Shown: positions 8,624-17,737, numbered from the stretch's first letter. The stretch is DNA of 64,000 nucleotides from Saccharospirillum sp040881935 (GCF_040881935.1 NZ_JBBECH010000056.1:1-64000), one strand, 5' to 3'. The notes: generated from the sequence alone by a model not told the origin. Numbers and translations are program-made.

Positions 8624-8645
8624 AACGTTCAAAGCATAGAACGTT
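8624..8645. promoter_or_regulatory. Dyad upstream of the DUF2333 gene
   Basis: Perfect 7-bp inverted repeat AACGTTC (8624-8630) / GAACGTT (8639-8645), 30 bases before the DUF2333 start. It may be an operator or a 5'-leader hairpin. It has no visible partner elsewhere in the window. Confidence 0.35.
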
Positions 8646-8675
8646 AATAACATCGTAAGCAGGGAGTTAAGACAT

Positions 8676-9728
8676 ATGATTCGTGAACGATGGTCGCGCA
8701 TGAGAGCAGGGTTAGGTCGCGGACTTGGCCGATTTCGACTGACCGGTCGTTCAAGCCGCTGGTTGGGCCTGGCGGTAATTGTGGTGTTTTTAGGTCTGGT
8801 TCTGCTGGGCTGGTTCTGGAGTAATGAGCCCAGCGAGCGGGATGTGGTCGCCCTGGCGGAGCGCCATGCCAGTGAGAACGGTCATGAGTTGGTCGTGGGG
8901 TACACCACGACCTATACACTCAGAGAGCTGATGACCGTGGTGCTGGAAAAACCCGGGGGTTATTTGTCCAATGACGTAACACCGCCTTCATTGTGGCTCG
9001 ACAACATGCCGAGCTGGGAGTTTGGTGTGATCATTCAGGTGCGGGATCTTAGCCGTGCCATGCGTCGGGACATGAGTCGCTCCCAGTCGCAGTCAACCGA
9101 AGATCCGGATCTGGCCCGAGCCGAGCCACTGTTTCACTTTGACCACAACAGCTGGATGTTGCCCTCCACCGAAAGTGAGTATCGGCGCGGGCTGAATTTT
9201 ATCGACGCCTATATGCTGCGACTGTCTGACCCCGAGAATACCCGGGCTCAGTTCTATGCCCGGGCCGATAACCTGAATCGCTGGCTGGAGGATGTGGAGA
9301 CCCGCCTGGGCTCTCTGTCGCAACGTCTGAGTTCGTCAGTGGGCCAGCGCAGCGTAAGCTCTAACGAGATGCTTAACCCCCAGGTATCGGCCGAACTGAT
9401 CAATAATGAAGAGCAAATTGTCAAAACACCTCGTCTGCAGGTGGACAATGTCTTTTATGAAGCCCGGGGTTCCGCCTGGGCCTTGTTGCATATCCTGAAG
9501 GCCATTGAAGCTGATTTTGGCTCGATTCTGGATAACAAGAACGCTCGGGTCAGTTTGCAGCAGGTGATCCGTGAACTGGAGGGAACGCAGCGGATGGTGT
9601 TCTCCCCCATGGTGCTGAACGGCAGTGGCTTTGGCATTCTGGCTAACCATTCGCTGGTGATGGCCAATTACATTTCCCGGGCCAATGCCGCTCTGGCGGA
9701 TTTGCGTGAATTAATGGCCAGCGGCTAA
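8676..9728 (+). CDS. DUF2333 family inner-membrane protein
   Basis: 350 residues. The basic N-terminus is followed by one membrane helix at about 29-49 (WLGLAVIVVFLGLVLLGWFW). The rest should be periplasmic, with DNMPSWEFGVIIQVRDLSRAMRRD, a charged segment with a possible short coiled coil (about 195-220), and a hydrophobic C-terminus. The family is common in Pseudomonas and relatives and has no assigned function. GGGAG lies upstream of the ATG. It is monocistronic, bounded by a divergent region and a strong terminator. No function is proposed. Confidence 0.85.
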   Translation: MIRERWSRMRAGLGRGLGRFRLTGRSSRWLGLAVIVVFLGLVLLGWFWSNEPSERDVVALAERHASENGHELVVGYTTTYTLRELMTVVLEKPGGYLSNDVTPPSLWLDNMPSWEFGVIIQVRDLSRAMRRDMSRSQSQSTEDPDLARAEPLFHFDHNSWMLPSTESEYRRGLNFIDAYMLRLSDPENTRAQFYARADNLNRWLEDVETRLGSLSQRLSSSVGQRSVSSNEMLNPQVSAELINNEEQIVKTPRLQVDNVFYEARGSAWALLHILKAIEADFGSILDNKNARVSLQQVIRELEGTQRMVFSPMVLNGSGFGILANHSLVMANYISRANAALADLRELMASG

Positions 9729-9746
9729 ATCTTCTTGGGCGAGCAC

Positions 9747-9778
9747 AAAAAAGCCGGGACTGTGATCCCGGCTTTTTT
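9747..9778. terminator. Bidirectional terminator between DUF2333 gene and ppa
   Basis: Stem GCCGGGA (9753-9759) / TCCCGGC (9766-9772) flanked by an A-run and a T-run of six. It serves two converging genes. Confidence 0.9.
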
Positions 9779-9801
9779 AATGACACGCTAACCGGTTTGG
9801 T

Positions 9802-10332
9802 TTATTGCTTGTCGTAGGCGTTGGCCGCTTCAACAATAATCTCTTTGGCGCGTGCTGCATTGGCCCAGCCTTCCACTTTCACCCATTTGCCTTTCTCGAG
9901 ATCCTTGTAGTTCTCGAAGAAATGCTTGATCTGTTCCAGCAGCAGGGCAGGCAGGTCAGTCACTTCCTGAACGTCGTCGTACAGCGCGCTGAGCTTGCTG
10001 TGCGGCACGGCGACGACTTTGGCATCGGAGCCGGCTTCATCGGTCATTTCCAGAACACCTACCGGGCGGGCGCGAATGACACTGCCTGGCACCACCGGAT
10101 AAGGCGTGACGACCAATACGTCTACCGCGTCGCCATCGTCGGCCAGGGTGTTGGGGATGTAGCCATAGTTGGCCGGGTAGAACATCGGTGTGGCCATGAA
10201 GCGGTCGACCATCAGGGCGTCGAAATCCTTGTCGATTTCGTATTTGATCGGGCTGCTGTTGGCGGGAATTTCTATGGCAACATAGACGTCGTTGGGCAGG
10301 TCTTTCCCGGCCGGGATCTGGTTATAGCTCAT
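9802..10332 (-). CDS. ppa: Inorganic pyrophosphatase (family I)
   Basis: Hydrolyses pyrophosphate to two phosphates and so drives biosynthetic reactions. It has 176 residues, matching the E. coli enzyme. Motifs: IPANSSPIKYEIDK, FYPANYGYIPNT, and the metal-binding DDGDAVDVLV. DLEKGKWVKVEGW is near the C-terminus. The start was placed at MSYNQIPAGKDLP because AGGAGG lies eight bases upstream and the family begins there; the frame is open for seven more codons. It is a single gene between two hairpins. Confidence 0.97.
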   Translation of the reverse strand: MSYNQIPAGKDLPNDVYVAIEIPANSSPIKYEIDKDFDALMVDRFMATPMFYPANYGYIPNTLADDGDAVDVLVVTPYPVVPGSVIRARPVGVLEMTDEAGSDAKVVAVPHSKLSALYDDVQEVTDLPALLLEQIKHFFENYKDLEKGKWVKVEGWANAARAKEIIVEAANAYDKQ

Positions 10333-10399
10333 GAGGCGGGCCTCCTGGGTCAAATCAATGGAACCGCCCGGGTTCAGGCGGCCTGAGTCAAAATATTGT

Positions 10400-10425
10400 G
10401 CGCGCCATTATAGGGGCTGGCGCGC
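10400..10425 (-). terminator. Possible aroA terminator hairpin
   Basis: Stem GCGCGCCA (10400-10407) / TGGCGCGC (10418-10425), followed on the minus strand by a weak T-rich stretch (ACAATATTTT). It overlaps the -10 of the proposed ppa promoter, so aroA termination and ppa initiation may share this DNA. Confidence 0.4.
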
Positions 10426-10435
10426 GGCTTTGCAG
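10407..10435 (-). promoter_or_regulatory. Putative ppa promoter
   Basis: On the minus strand, a perfect TATAAT (10407-10412) has CTGCAA 17 bases upstream (10430-10435). The -35 match is weak. It lies about 75 bases before the ppa start codon. Confidence 0.5.
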
Positions 10436-10451
10436 CCTTACCATGGTCGCA

Positions 10452-11744
10452 TTAGCTATGGGTAATGCTGGTAAAGCGTTCAAAATAGTCCGGAAAGGTT
10501 TTTGAGGTGCAGCCCGGGTCATTGATGGTGATGTCGGCATCGCCAAACGCGGCCAGTGAAAAACACATGGCGATGCGATGGTCGTTGTAGGTGTCGATGG
10601 CAGCTGATTGCAGGGTTTTGGGTGGGGTAATAGCAATGTAGTCCTCGCCTTCATCGACATTGGCGCCGAGTTTGCGCAACTCGGTGGCCATGGCTGAAAG
10701 CCGGTCGGTTTCCTTTACCCGCCAGTTATAAATGTTACGAATGCGCGTCGTGCCCTCGGCGAACAGCGCCGTGGTGGCAATGGTCATGGCGGCATCGGGA
10801 ATATGATTCAGATCCACATCGACGGCCTTGAGCGGCCCGCCCTGGCTGACTTCGATCCAGTGCTCATCCCAGGTGACGTTGGCCCCCATCTGTTCGAGCA
10901 CCTCGGCGAAGCGGGCATCGCCCTGCACCGAGGCGGTGCCGGTGCCCTCTACCCGAACCGGCCCGCCGCCAATGGCGCCCGCTGCCAGAAAGTAGCTGGC
11001 ACTGGACGCATCGCCTTCAACCATGATGCGGCCCGGGCTGACGTAGGTCTGGTCGGCACTGATATGGAAGGACTGGTAATGGTTGTTCTCGACGGTTACC
11101 CCAAACTGCTGCATGACGTTCAGAGTAATGTCGATATAGGGTTTGGATACCAGTTCGCCAGTGACCTTAATGGTGAGGTCTTCGGTCAGTAATGGCGCGG
11201 TCATCAGCAGGGCCGTGAGGAACTGGCTGGAAATGCTGCCATCGATACTAACGGTACCGCCGTGCAGCGGTTGTGATTCAATGTGCAGCGGTGGAAACCC
11301 CGGTTGACCGAGGTAGGTCACCTGGGCGCCAAGGGGTGTTAACGCATCGATGAGATCTCCAATCGGACGCTCGGCCATGCGCGGCTCACCGGTCAGTTCA
11401 AATTCGCCCGAGCCGACGCAGAGGGCCGCTGCCAGGGGCCGCATCGCGGTTCCTGCGTTACCGAGGAACAAGGTCAGAACCTGACCCCGGGCCAGTTCAC
11501 CCGCCTGGCCTACCACCCGGCACTCGGTGCCATCGTCGCTCAGGTAGTAGGGGATGCCAAGTTCGTACAGGGCGTCGAGCATGTACCGGATGTCGTCACT
11601 GACCAGCAGGTTACTGACCCGGGTGGTTCCCTTGCACAGAGCCGCCAGCAGCAAGATTCGGTTGGACAGGCTTTTGGAGCCCGGAATTTGAACGATGCCG
11701 CGTGCCTGTCGCAATCGGGGAAGGGTCAGAGTTTGCATAGCCAT
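10452..11744 (-). CDS. aroA: 3-phosphoshikimate 1-carboxyvinyltransferase (EPSP synthase, class I)
   Basis: Transfers enolpyruvyl from PEP to shikimate 3-phosphate. It has 430 residues. Motifs: IPGSKSLSNRILLLAAL near the N-terminus, LFLGNAGTAMRPL (the class I PEP-site loop with unaltered Gly and Pro), EPRMAERPIGDL and NWRVKETDRLSAMATELRKLG. These mark the E. coli-like class I form. It stands alone here, not next to serC or cmk as in many gammaproteobacteria. Starts at 11744 and 11738 are both possible. Confidence 0.97.
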   Translation of the reverse strand: MAMQTLTLPRLRQARGIVQIPGSKSLSNRILLLAALCKGTTRVSNLLVSDDIRYMLDALYELGIPYYLSDDGTECRVVGQAGELARGQVLTLFLGNAGTAMRPLAAALCVGSGEFELTGEPRMAERPIGDLIDALTPLGAQVTYLGQPGFPPLHIESQPLHGGTVSIDGSISSQFLTALLMTAPLLTEDLTIKVTGELVSKPYIDITLNVMQQFGVTVENNHYQSFHISADQTYVSPGRIMVEGDASSASYFLAAGAIGGGPVRVEGTGTASVQGDARFAEVLEQMGANVTWDEHWIEVSQGGPLKAVDVDLNHIPDAAMTIATTALFAEGTTRIRNIYNWRVKETDRLSAMATELRKLGANVDEGEDYIAITPPKTLQSAAIDTYNDHRIAMCFSLAAFGDADITINDPGCTSKTFPDYFERFTSITHS

Positions 11745-11854
11745 CCGTACGCTGAAGAAATCGGGCGGTTATTGTACGTCAGCTTGGGGTGGTCTTGCAT
11801 CCAGTGCAACGCACTGAAAGAGTGTGTTGCACATTTAGGCGGCGGGGTTGCCCC

Positions 11855-12754
11855 TTATTTGACGATCAGGATGTCGACGGTAATCCGGTCCAGTATTTTT
11901 TCGGCGGTATGGCCCAGTAGCCAGCGTTCCAGTCCACTGCGCGCAACGGCACCCATGATGACCATGTCGACATTGGCCTGGTGCAGGTATTCGGGAATGA
12001 CGGTTAGCGTTGAGCCGGTTTCGAGGACGGTATGGTCCCGGTCAATCTGGTGTTGATCCGCCAGTTGATGCAGCGCCTGCTCATGCTGTTCGCGAATTTC
12101 TTCGCTGATGTCGGCACTGTCGATGGTTGGCTGGTCGAGGTAAATGAGCAGGGGTGTGGGGTCGTACACGTGCAGCAGTTCCAGACGCCCATTCAGGTGT
12201 TTGCCAAAATCCTTGCCCCAGCGAACGATGTGTTCATCGAGGGTGTCGGGTTTGTCGTTCGCTTGCACCGGGTCGACGGCGGCGGTGAGACGCACCGGGT
12301 CACCCCAGGCGTTCGCTTTGGTGAGCAACAGCGGTACCGGGCAATGACGAATCAGTTCCCAGTCGGTCTGGCTGAAAAACGTCCGCTGAATCACGTTTTG
12401 ATGGTGAGTGGCCTTTATCACCATATCGGTCGGATGTTCGGCCAGATAGTTCAGCAAGGCCGTGCCAGCGTGTTTGTCCCAGATACCTTCCAGCGAGACC
12501 TCGACGGCCTCATTTCGGGCGATGTCGGCAATGGTTTCCAGCCCTTCCATCATGCGATGCATATAGGCTTTCTGGGCTTTTTCGGACGTTTCGGGATTAA
12601 GCGGGTGGTTCGAGGCCAGGCTGGCATTGTAGCCGCAGGCGAACAGGGTAAGATGCGCATCGTCAAGACGCGCCAGACGGCTGGCCTTGCTGACCGCCAG
12701 TGCACTGTCTTCGGCCGGGTCAATCAAAACAATAATGTGTTTGTGTTTAAACAT
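11855..12754 (-). CDS. uspE: Tandem universal stress protein, UspE type
   Basis: 299 residues made of two Usp domains (about 1-145 and 150-299). The first opens MFKHKHIIVLIDPAEDSALA. The second ends with VIMGAVARSGLERWLLGHTAEKILDRITVDILIVK, close to the UspE C-terminus. Double-domain Usp proteins of this kind are linked to stress and growth arrest. The start was set at 12754, where AGGATCTGGCC precedes ATG; nine more upstream codons are open. No FNR-like site was found upstream. The family is sure, the exact paralogue likely. Confidence 0.85.
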   Translation of the reverse strand: MFKHKHIIVLIDPAEDSALAVSKASRLARLDDAHLTLFACGYNASLASNHPLNPETSEKAQKAYMHRMMEGLETIADIARNEAVEVSLEGIWDKHAGTALLNYLAEHPTDMVIKATHHQNVIQRTFFSQTDWELIRHCPVPLLLTKANAWGDPVRLTAAVDPVQANDKPDTLDEHIVRWGKDFGKHLNGRLELLHVYDPTPLLIYLDQPTIDSADISEEIREQHEQALHQLADQHQIDRDHTVLETGSTLTVIPEYLHQANVDMVIMGAVARSGLERWLLGHTAEKILDRITVDILIVK

Positions 12755-12913
12755 GGCCAGATCCTCACAAGGTCGGTTCAAGAGTAAGCTTAGACGCAGA
12801 TGTCGAGCTTGTCTTTGCGGTGTCTAAACTAAATGAATCCGCTTGCGGTGACTTTACAGCAATGGGCGCCTGCAACAACCGGCGTATACAATGACCAGTA
12901 GGGCACCCGACGA

Positions 12914-13483
12914 TCAGTCGGCCGGAGTGAAAACAGTCACAACTTTTTGCACGCCCGATACTTCCGAAGCAATGGTGACGGCTTGCTGTGCGGTGTCGCG
13001 GGTTACCCGGCCGAGCAAATACACAACACCTTCTTCTACCACGATGTTGACGTTGGAAGAGGCAAATTCGTCCGTGGTGAACATTCTGGATTTCACCTTG
13101 ACCTCGAGCCAGGAGTCGTTGGTGCGTACACCAGCAGAAATGGGTGCCTTGACTGAGAGGTGGTTGTGTACCGCCTCGACCTGGGGGTCGGTCCGAGCGA
13201 CCTGGGTAGCTCGGGCCACCAGCTCTGTGCTCGGTACCTGGCCGACCAGCAACACCAGGCCACTGTTTACATGAATGCCGATACGGCTCTGGCTGAAGCG
13301 CTGGTCGGCTTTCCCGAGGTTTACAGACAGGCGTGTGGCAAGACTGTTGTCGTCAATCACCTGGCCCATGCTGCGACCTTCGGTGTCGGGAACGATGGGC
13401 TCGTCGGTAGCGCTGCCGATAAGGTTTGCGCAGCCGCTGAGGGCGAGAAAACCGGACATAATGACGATAACAGGGAGTTTCAT
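12914..13483 (-). CDS. dolP: BON-domain outer-membrane lipoprotein DolP
   Basis: 189 residues. The lipoprotein signal peptide has lipobox LSGC with Cys18. Two BON domains follow (about 45-110 and 120-188), including GLVLLVGQVPS and GVVYLLGRVTR, the typical glycine-bearing BON turns. DolP (YraP) supports outer-membrane integrity. The start MKLPVIV at 13483 is one base after the diaA stop, so the two genes are translationally coupled. It ends the lpoA-yraN-diaA-dolP group found in E. coli. Confidence 0.92.
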   Translation of the reverse strand: MKLPVIVIMSGFLALSGCANLIGSATDEPIVPDTEGRSMGQVIDDNSLATRLSVNLGKADQRFSQSRIGIHVNSGLVLLVGQVPSTELVARATQVARTDPQVEAVHNHLSVKAPISAGVRTNDSWLEVKVKSRMFTTDEFASSNVNIVVEEGVVYLLGRVTRDTAQQAVTIASEVSGVQKVVTVFTPAD

Positions 13484-13484
13484 A

Positions 13485-14081
13485 TCAGAGCTCACTTCCA
13501 AATAATTGATGTTCGATCAATGCACCCAGGCAATTCAGTATCAAGTGATGGGTTAGCTGTAGACTGGTATTGGTGGCGCCGGAAACACTGAGTTCAACAT
13601 CATTCTCTTCCAGCAGGGTGGCGATGTCACCACCGTCCGGCCCGGTTAGTGCAACAACGCACAAACCCATATCGTGGGCAGCCTGCACCGCTTTGATAAC
13701 CGCAGGGGCCTTGCCTGAGGCAGAAATCGCCAGCAAGACATCCTGTTCATGCCCGAGCGTGCGGACTTGCCGGGCAAAGATGTCGTTGGGATTGGTGTCG
13801 TAACTGATGCCGCTCATCAGTGAACCGTCGCCCGACAGTGCCAGTACCGGCAGCCCCGGACGTTCCCGGTCGAAGCGACTGAGCATGCCGGTGGCGAAAC
13901 CCTGGCCCAGAGCTGCAGAACTGCCCATACCGCACACCAGTATCTTGCCGTCGTTGAGCAGGGCTTCGGTCAGCAGGTCGGCGCCGTGGTGCAGCAGTTC
14001 GTCCAGTTGTTCGGCCACCCATTGAAACGTTTCGAGGCTCTGGCCAATGTGTTCGTAGAGAATGTCATTGGGCTCCATCAT
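13485..14081 (-). CDS. diaA: SIS-domain protein DiaA (DnaA initiator-associating)
   Basis: 198 residues forming one SIS domain: ILVCGMGSSAALGQGFATGML, then ISASGKAPAVIKAVQAAHDMG. It resembles DiaA, which binds DnaA and times replication start, and also GmhA, the sedoheptulose-7-phosphate isomerase. Position between yraN and dolP identifies DiaA. Two tandem ATG codons (14081 and 14078) are both possible starts; the first overlaps the yraN stop. No metal or catalytic residue of GmhA was checked. Confidence 0.9.
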   Translation of the reverse strand: MMEPNDILYEHIGQSLETFQWVAEQLDELLHHGADLLTEALLNDGKILVCGMGSSAALGQGFATGMLSRFDRERPGLPVLALSGDGSLMSGISYDTNPNDIFARQVRTLGHEQDVLLAISASGKAPAVIKAVQAAHDMGLCVVALTGPDGGDIATLLEENDVELSVSGATNTSLQLTHHLILNCLGALIEHQLFGSEL

Positions 14082-14434
14082 CAGGCCGCAAAGGCTCCTT
14101 TTATCCAGTGGATGGTGTTGTTTTTATCGAGTGCGAGTACATCAAAACGGGCGCCGCTACGGGCCTGGCTCGGATTCGACTGCAAATACCATTGCGCCGC
14201 CCGGATCAGCTTCTTTTGCTTGGCTGGCGTCACACTGGCGCTGGCGGAGCCAAAACGTTCATTGCGACGTTGCCGGACTTCCACAAACACCAGGGTGTCG
14301 CCATCGCGGCAAATCAGGTCGATTTCGCCCACTTTTACCTGATAATTGCGCGACAGGACGGTCCAGCCCTGTCGCTGGCACCAGTCATGAGCCTGGTCTT
14401 CCGCATCGCCGCCTTTAACCGGACGCCATACCAT
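14081..14434 (-). CDS. yraN: YraN family (UPF0102) endonuclease-like protein
   Basis: 117 residues. The conserved core is GEIDLICRDGDTLVFVEVRQRR, with the acidic and lysine/arginine pattern (E-I-D ... F-V-E-V-R) of the restriction-endonuclease-like fold. Function remains uncertain in the family. It overlaps both lpoA upstream and diaA downstream by a few bases, so it is surely part of the operon. Confidence 0.92.
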   Translation of the reverse strand: MVWRPVKGGDAEDQAHDWCQRQGWTVLSRNYQVKVGEIDLICRDGDTLVFVEVRQRRNERFGSASASVTPAKQKKLIRAAQWYLQSNPSQARSGARFDVLALDKNNTIHWIKGAFAA

Positions 14435-16260
14435 CAGGGTGTGATGCCGGACGGATTGAGCACATTTACCAGCCCGGAACCGGCACGGGCTTCACCGTTA
14501 CTAAATTGAGCCCAGCTCAACTCACGCTCGATGCGCTGGCGCGCATCAAGCCGTAAGGTGCCGGTAACGCCGTACACACGGGTGTCGGGAAACTGCTGCA
14601 ATTGTGGCAGACGCGGGTAGAGACGGTAGCTATCGACGCCCAGTGCTACCAGTGAGTCAAAGCCCGCGAACTGTTCATTAAAGGCGGTTTGCACTTTCTG
14701 TTTGATCGGGTTATTGCGCAGTTCCCAGGGCATTTCGACGAAGGCGACGCCGTTCAGATCCTGATCTCGACTGGTGTTGCGGGTCCCGTCGTACAGGTGA
14801 GAGGTGGCCATGACGGGTATGTCCGAGGCGTACTGGAAGTTGAGCATGGGTTTCAACTGGCGTGCCTGGGCGGGAAAGGCGACCATGAAAATCATATCGA
14901 TGTCTTCGCGTCGGCGCGGTTCAAACAGGATGTCTCGTTCAATCAGTGCATCGAGCGTGCGCATGCGTCGTTCGCTCTGGTCAATATTGAGTGCCCGGCG
15001 AACGGTATTGAGGTACTGATCGGGTTGGGTATACAGCGATTTGCTGGTTATGCGTCCGCCCTGGGATTCCCAGTTACGGATAAAAGTGTCGCTGACTTTG
15101 CGGCCCCATTCAGAGTCGGGTGCCAACACCATGGCGGTGCGGTTTCCCTGTTGCCAGGCCTGTGCGGCGACCTGTTTGGCCTCATCTTCCGGTGCCAGCC
15201 CGAACTGGTAAAAGTTGGACGGACCTCGGCCTGCGAGATCACTGTAGTTAAGCGCCAGAACGGGGACCGACAAAACCGTTTGTTGTTGCAGTTGCTGAAC
15301 CCGGCTCTTGTCGAGCGGGCCGATGACCAGATCGGCACCCTCGAACACGGCCTGCTTGTAGGTGTTGTAGGCATCGGCATTTTTAGTGGTATCGAAGAAG
15401 GTCAGGGAGGGTGCTTCGCCCTCTTCCATATTCGCCTCATACCAGGCGGCCAGGAGCCCACTGCGAATGGCCTTGCCTGCCATTTCCAGTGGACCGGACA
15501 GCGGCAATAGCACGGCGATGTTACGTGGCTGAGTGGTGGCCAGCTGACGCAGCAAAGCCAGATCACCGGGAATATTCTGGGCGGCCGGGTGAGTGGGATG
15601 GCTGTTGATCCATTCGTCGATGGCGATCACTTGTCGGCGTAAATCGTCCGGGTTATCACGCGCAATTAGGGCCAGCTCCAGCCAACCAGTCAGGTCGGGG
15701 CTTGATTCGGCGGCTGCCAGTTTGCGAATGGACTCCTCGGGCACCAACTGCAGGTCGAACCAGATTTGTTCGTTATTGAAGCGGGCGTCATCGTCTTCCA
15801 GCACAGGTGCCAGGAAAATGCGCTCACGTGCGCCTGATAAAAAGTTACCCGAATATTCGTAGGCTTCCGCTCGCATCAGGCTGATAATTTTCTGCTGCTC
15901 CATTGGCAACCCATCGAACAGGGAGGCGTTTTCGCCTCTGAGCCAGATGAGGGCTTCATTGCCATCGCCCAGGCTCAGTGCCAGCTCTGCCCTTAACTGT
16001 GCGTACAAGGTGCGCTGTGCCGTGCTTAACTGGGAAAACTGGAGGCCGCTGAGTACGATCTCGGCTTCGCTGACCTGGTGTTCTTCGAGTAGCGCCTGGG
16101 CTTGTTGCAGGCGCTGATCGACCAGTCCATCGACCGTCTGTGCAGACTCATCCGATGATGATTCCGATGTTGTCGACTGGCTGGCACAACCGGCCAACAG
16201 TGCGACGGCAATCCAGGCGCAGAGTGACAGGGCAGTTTTGGTGATAGGCATTTTCAACAT
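14434..16260 (-). CDS. lpoA: LppC-family lipoprotein, penicillin-binding protein activator LpoA
   Basis: Outer-membrane lipoprotein that reaches through the periplasm to activate PBP1a. It has 608 residues. The signal peptide carries lipobox LLAGC with Cys25. An N-terminal helical region follows (about 45-230), then the substrate-binding-protein-like LppC domain starting near NIAVLLPLSGPLEMAGKAI. Starts at 16260 and 16251 both leave a good signal peptide. It is the first gene of the envelope operon, with rsmI divergent. PBP1a itself is not in the window. Confidence 0.93.
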   Translation of the reverse strand: MLKMPITKTALSLCAWIAVALLAGCASQSTTSESSSDESAQTVDGLVDQRLQQAQALLEEHQVSEAEIVLSGLQFSQLSTAQRTLYAQLRAELALSLGDGNEALIWLRGENASLFDGLPMEQQKIISLMRAEAYEYSGNFLSGARERIFLAPVLEDDDARFNNEQIWFDLQLVPEESIRKLAAAESSPDLTGWLELALIARDNPDDLRRQVIAIDEWINSHPTHPAAQNIPGDLALLRQLATTQPRNIAVLLPLSGPLEMAGKAIRSGLLAAWYEANMEEGEAPSLTFFDTTKNADAYNTYKQAVFEGADLVIGPLDKSRVQQLQQQTVLSVPVLALNYSDLAGRGPSNFYQFGLAPEDEAKQVAAQAWQQGNRTAMVLAPDSEWGRKVSDTFIRNWESQGGRITSKSLYTQPDQYLNTVRRALNIDQSERRMRTLDALIERDILFEPRRREDIDMIFMVAFPAQARQLKPMLNFQYASDIPVMATSHLYDGTRNTSRDQDLNGVAFVEMPWELRNNPIKQKVQTAFNEQFAGFDSLVALGVDSYRLYPRLPQLQQFPDTRVYGVTGTLRLDARQRIERELSWAQFSNGEARAGSGLVNVLNPSGITP

Positions 16261-16444
16261 GGACCGGGCGCTGGTTACAATGGATGAACGCCATTCTACT
16301 GAATAAAGTCACGATGAAATAGGGCGTTGGCCGGTGAGTATCGGATATGCCGGAGTCCGTCCCTTCTGGTAAAGTGCTCCGGGTATCTGTTTCCTGCTTT
16401 CACTGGCCGCCTTCGTGCCTGTGGCATTGTCTAACCGAGGTCTC

Positions 16445-17302
16445 ATGTCTGCCAATCCAACCCTGCCTGCGGCACTCTATGTGGTCGCCACGCCCATCGG
16501 AAATCTTGATGACATCACGCGCCGGGCGGTGACGGTGTTGTCGTCGGTCGATGTCTGCTGTGCGGAAGACACCCGCCATAGTCGCCGCTTGCTGGATCAT
16601 CTCGGCGCATCGCCCAGGCTTATTTCTGTTCACGAACATAACGAGCGCGACCGTGGACACTTTATTGTTTCTTTACTTGAGCAGGGTCAGTCGGTCGCAC
16701 TGATCAGCGATGCAGGCACGCCATTGATTTCTGACCCGGGCTATCACCTGGTGCAGGCGGTGGCGGATGCCGGTTTTCCGGTACACCCGGTGCCGGGGGT
16801 GAGCGCCGTCATCACGGCGTTGAGCGTCGCGGGGCTACCCACGGATCACTGGCGTTTTGAGGGGTTTCTGCCCGCTAAATCAGCCGCCCGGCAGAAAACG
16901 TTGCAGGCCTGCGCCGATAGCCCGCACACCCTGGTTTTCTACGAAAGCAGTCATCGTATACTGGCCAGTCTGAGTGATATGGTGACCGTTTATGGTGGGC
17001 AGCGACGTGTCGTGGTAGCCCGGGAGTTGACCAAGACGTTCGAGACGGTGATGCGCGGTACGCTCGACGAGGTGCTGGCGCTGGTCGAAGCGGACGAACA
17101 CCAGCGTAAAGGAGAGTTTGTGGTGATGGTTGCAGGTGAAACCCGTGCTGATCAGTCGGTCGGGCTGGATCCTGCCAAGCTGGCCAATGTGCTGGCACCG
17201 TTGCTACCCCCCAAGCAGGCGGCTGCGGCTATGGTGTCGTTGATTGGTGGTCGCAAGAAAGAGTGGTATGAGCTGATTACCGGGTTGAACCAGACCGACT
17301 GA
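16445..17302 (+). CDS. rsmI: 16S rRNA (cytidine1402-2'-O)-methyltransferase
   Basis: SAM-dependent 2'-O-methylation of C1402 in 16S rRNA. It has 285 residues of the tetrapyrrole-methylase fold: LYVVATPIGNLDDITRRAV, ALISDAGTPLISDPGYHLV and PVPGVSAVITALSVAGLP. The start at MSANPTLP (16445) has GAGG just upstream; ten extra codons in frame are not RsmI-like. It is divergent from lpoA and directly precedes rnpB, the arrangement found in many gammaproteobacteria. Confidence 0.95.
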   Translation: MSANPTLPAALYVVATPIGNLDDITRRAVTVLSSVDVCCAEDTRHSRRLLDHLGASPRLISVHEHNERDRGHFIVSLLEQGQSVALISDAGTPLISDPGYHLVQAVADAGFPVHPVPGVSAVITALSVAGLPTDHWRFEGFLPAKSAARQKTLQACADSPHTLVFYESSHRILASLSDMVTVYGGQRRVVVARELTKTFETVMRGTLDEVLALVEADEHQRKGEFVVMVAGETRADQSVGLDPAKLANVLAPLLPPKQAAAAMVSLIGGRKKEWYELITGLNQTD

Positions 17303-17342
17303 CCGGGTCGACGGCCAGTGTCTGTTTCAAACAACAAAAAAC

Positions 17343-17370
17343 TTGCGATTCGGCGGGTTTCCCGTATTGT
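17343..17370 (+). promoter_or_regulatory. rnpB promoter
   Basis: TTGCGA (17343-17348), a 16-base spacer, then TATTGT (17365-17370). The RNA 5' end inferred from structure (17378) is seven bases past the -10. The GC-rich discriminator GCGCCCC resembles growth-rate-controlled promoters. Confidence 0.65.
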
Positions 17371-17377
17371 GCGCCCC

Positions 17378-17725
17378 GCGAGTTGGCCAGGCAGTCGCTG
17401 CTTCGAAAGAAGGAGAGGAAAGTCCGGGCTCCATAGGGCAGGGTGCCAGATAACGTCTGGGCGGCGAAAGCCGACGGAAAGTGCAGCAGAAAGGAAACCG
17501 CCGTTCGCTTGCGAGCGGTAAGGGTGAAAAGGTGCGGTAAGAGCGCACCGCAGGTCTGGTAACAGAGCTGGCGATGGTAAACCCCACCTGGAGCAAGGCC
17601 AAATAGGGTCCCACTAAGGCGCGGCCCGCGTCGGGACCGGGTAGGCTGCTTGACCCTGCGGGTGACTGCAGGGCTAGACGAATGACTGTCCACGACAGAA
17701 CCCGGCTTATCGGCTGACTCGCACT
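17378..17725 (+). ncRNA. rnpB: RNase P RNA, bacterial type A
   Basis: Catalytic RNA that trims the 5' leader of pre-tRNA. The 5' end GCGAGT pairs with ACTCGC at about 17717-17722 to close the molecule. Universal blocks are present: GGAGAGGAAAGTCCGGGCTC, CAGGGTGCCAG, GGTAAGAGCGCACCG, GCAAGGCCAAATAGGG, GAATGACTGTCCACGACAGA and CCCGGCTTATCGG. Length (about 345 nt) is a little below the 377 nt of E. coli. A CTTTTT tract follows the 3' end. The ends are inferred from pairing and may be off by several bases. Open frames on either strand here are not genes. Confidence 0.96.
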
Positions 17726-17737
17726 CTTTTTACCTCC

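Larger units (their letters stand above)
8317..8675. other. Divergent intergenic region aroQ / DUF2333 gene
   Basis: 359 bp with no convincing gene. It holds a 10-bp dyad (8418-8427 and 8439-8448) overlapping a possible aroQ promoter, and a second dyad (8624-8630 and 8639-8645) close to the DUF2333 start. The part around 8410-8475 is clearly more AT-rich than the surroundings. Confidence 0.6.
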
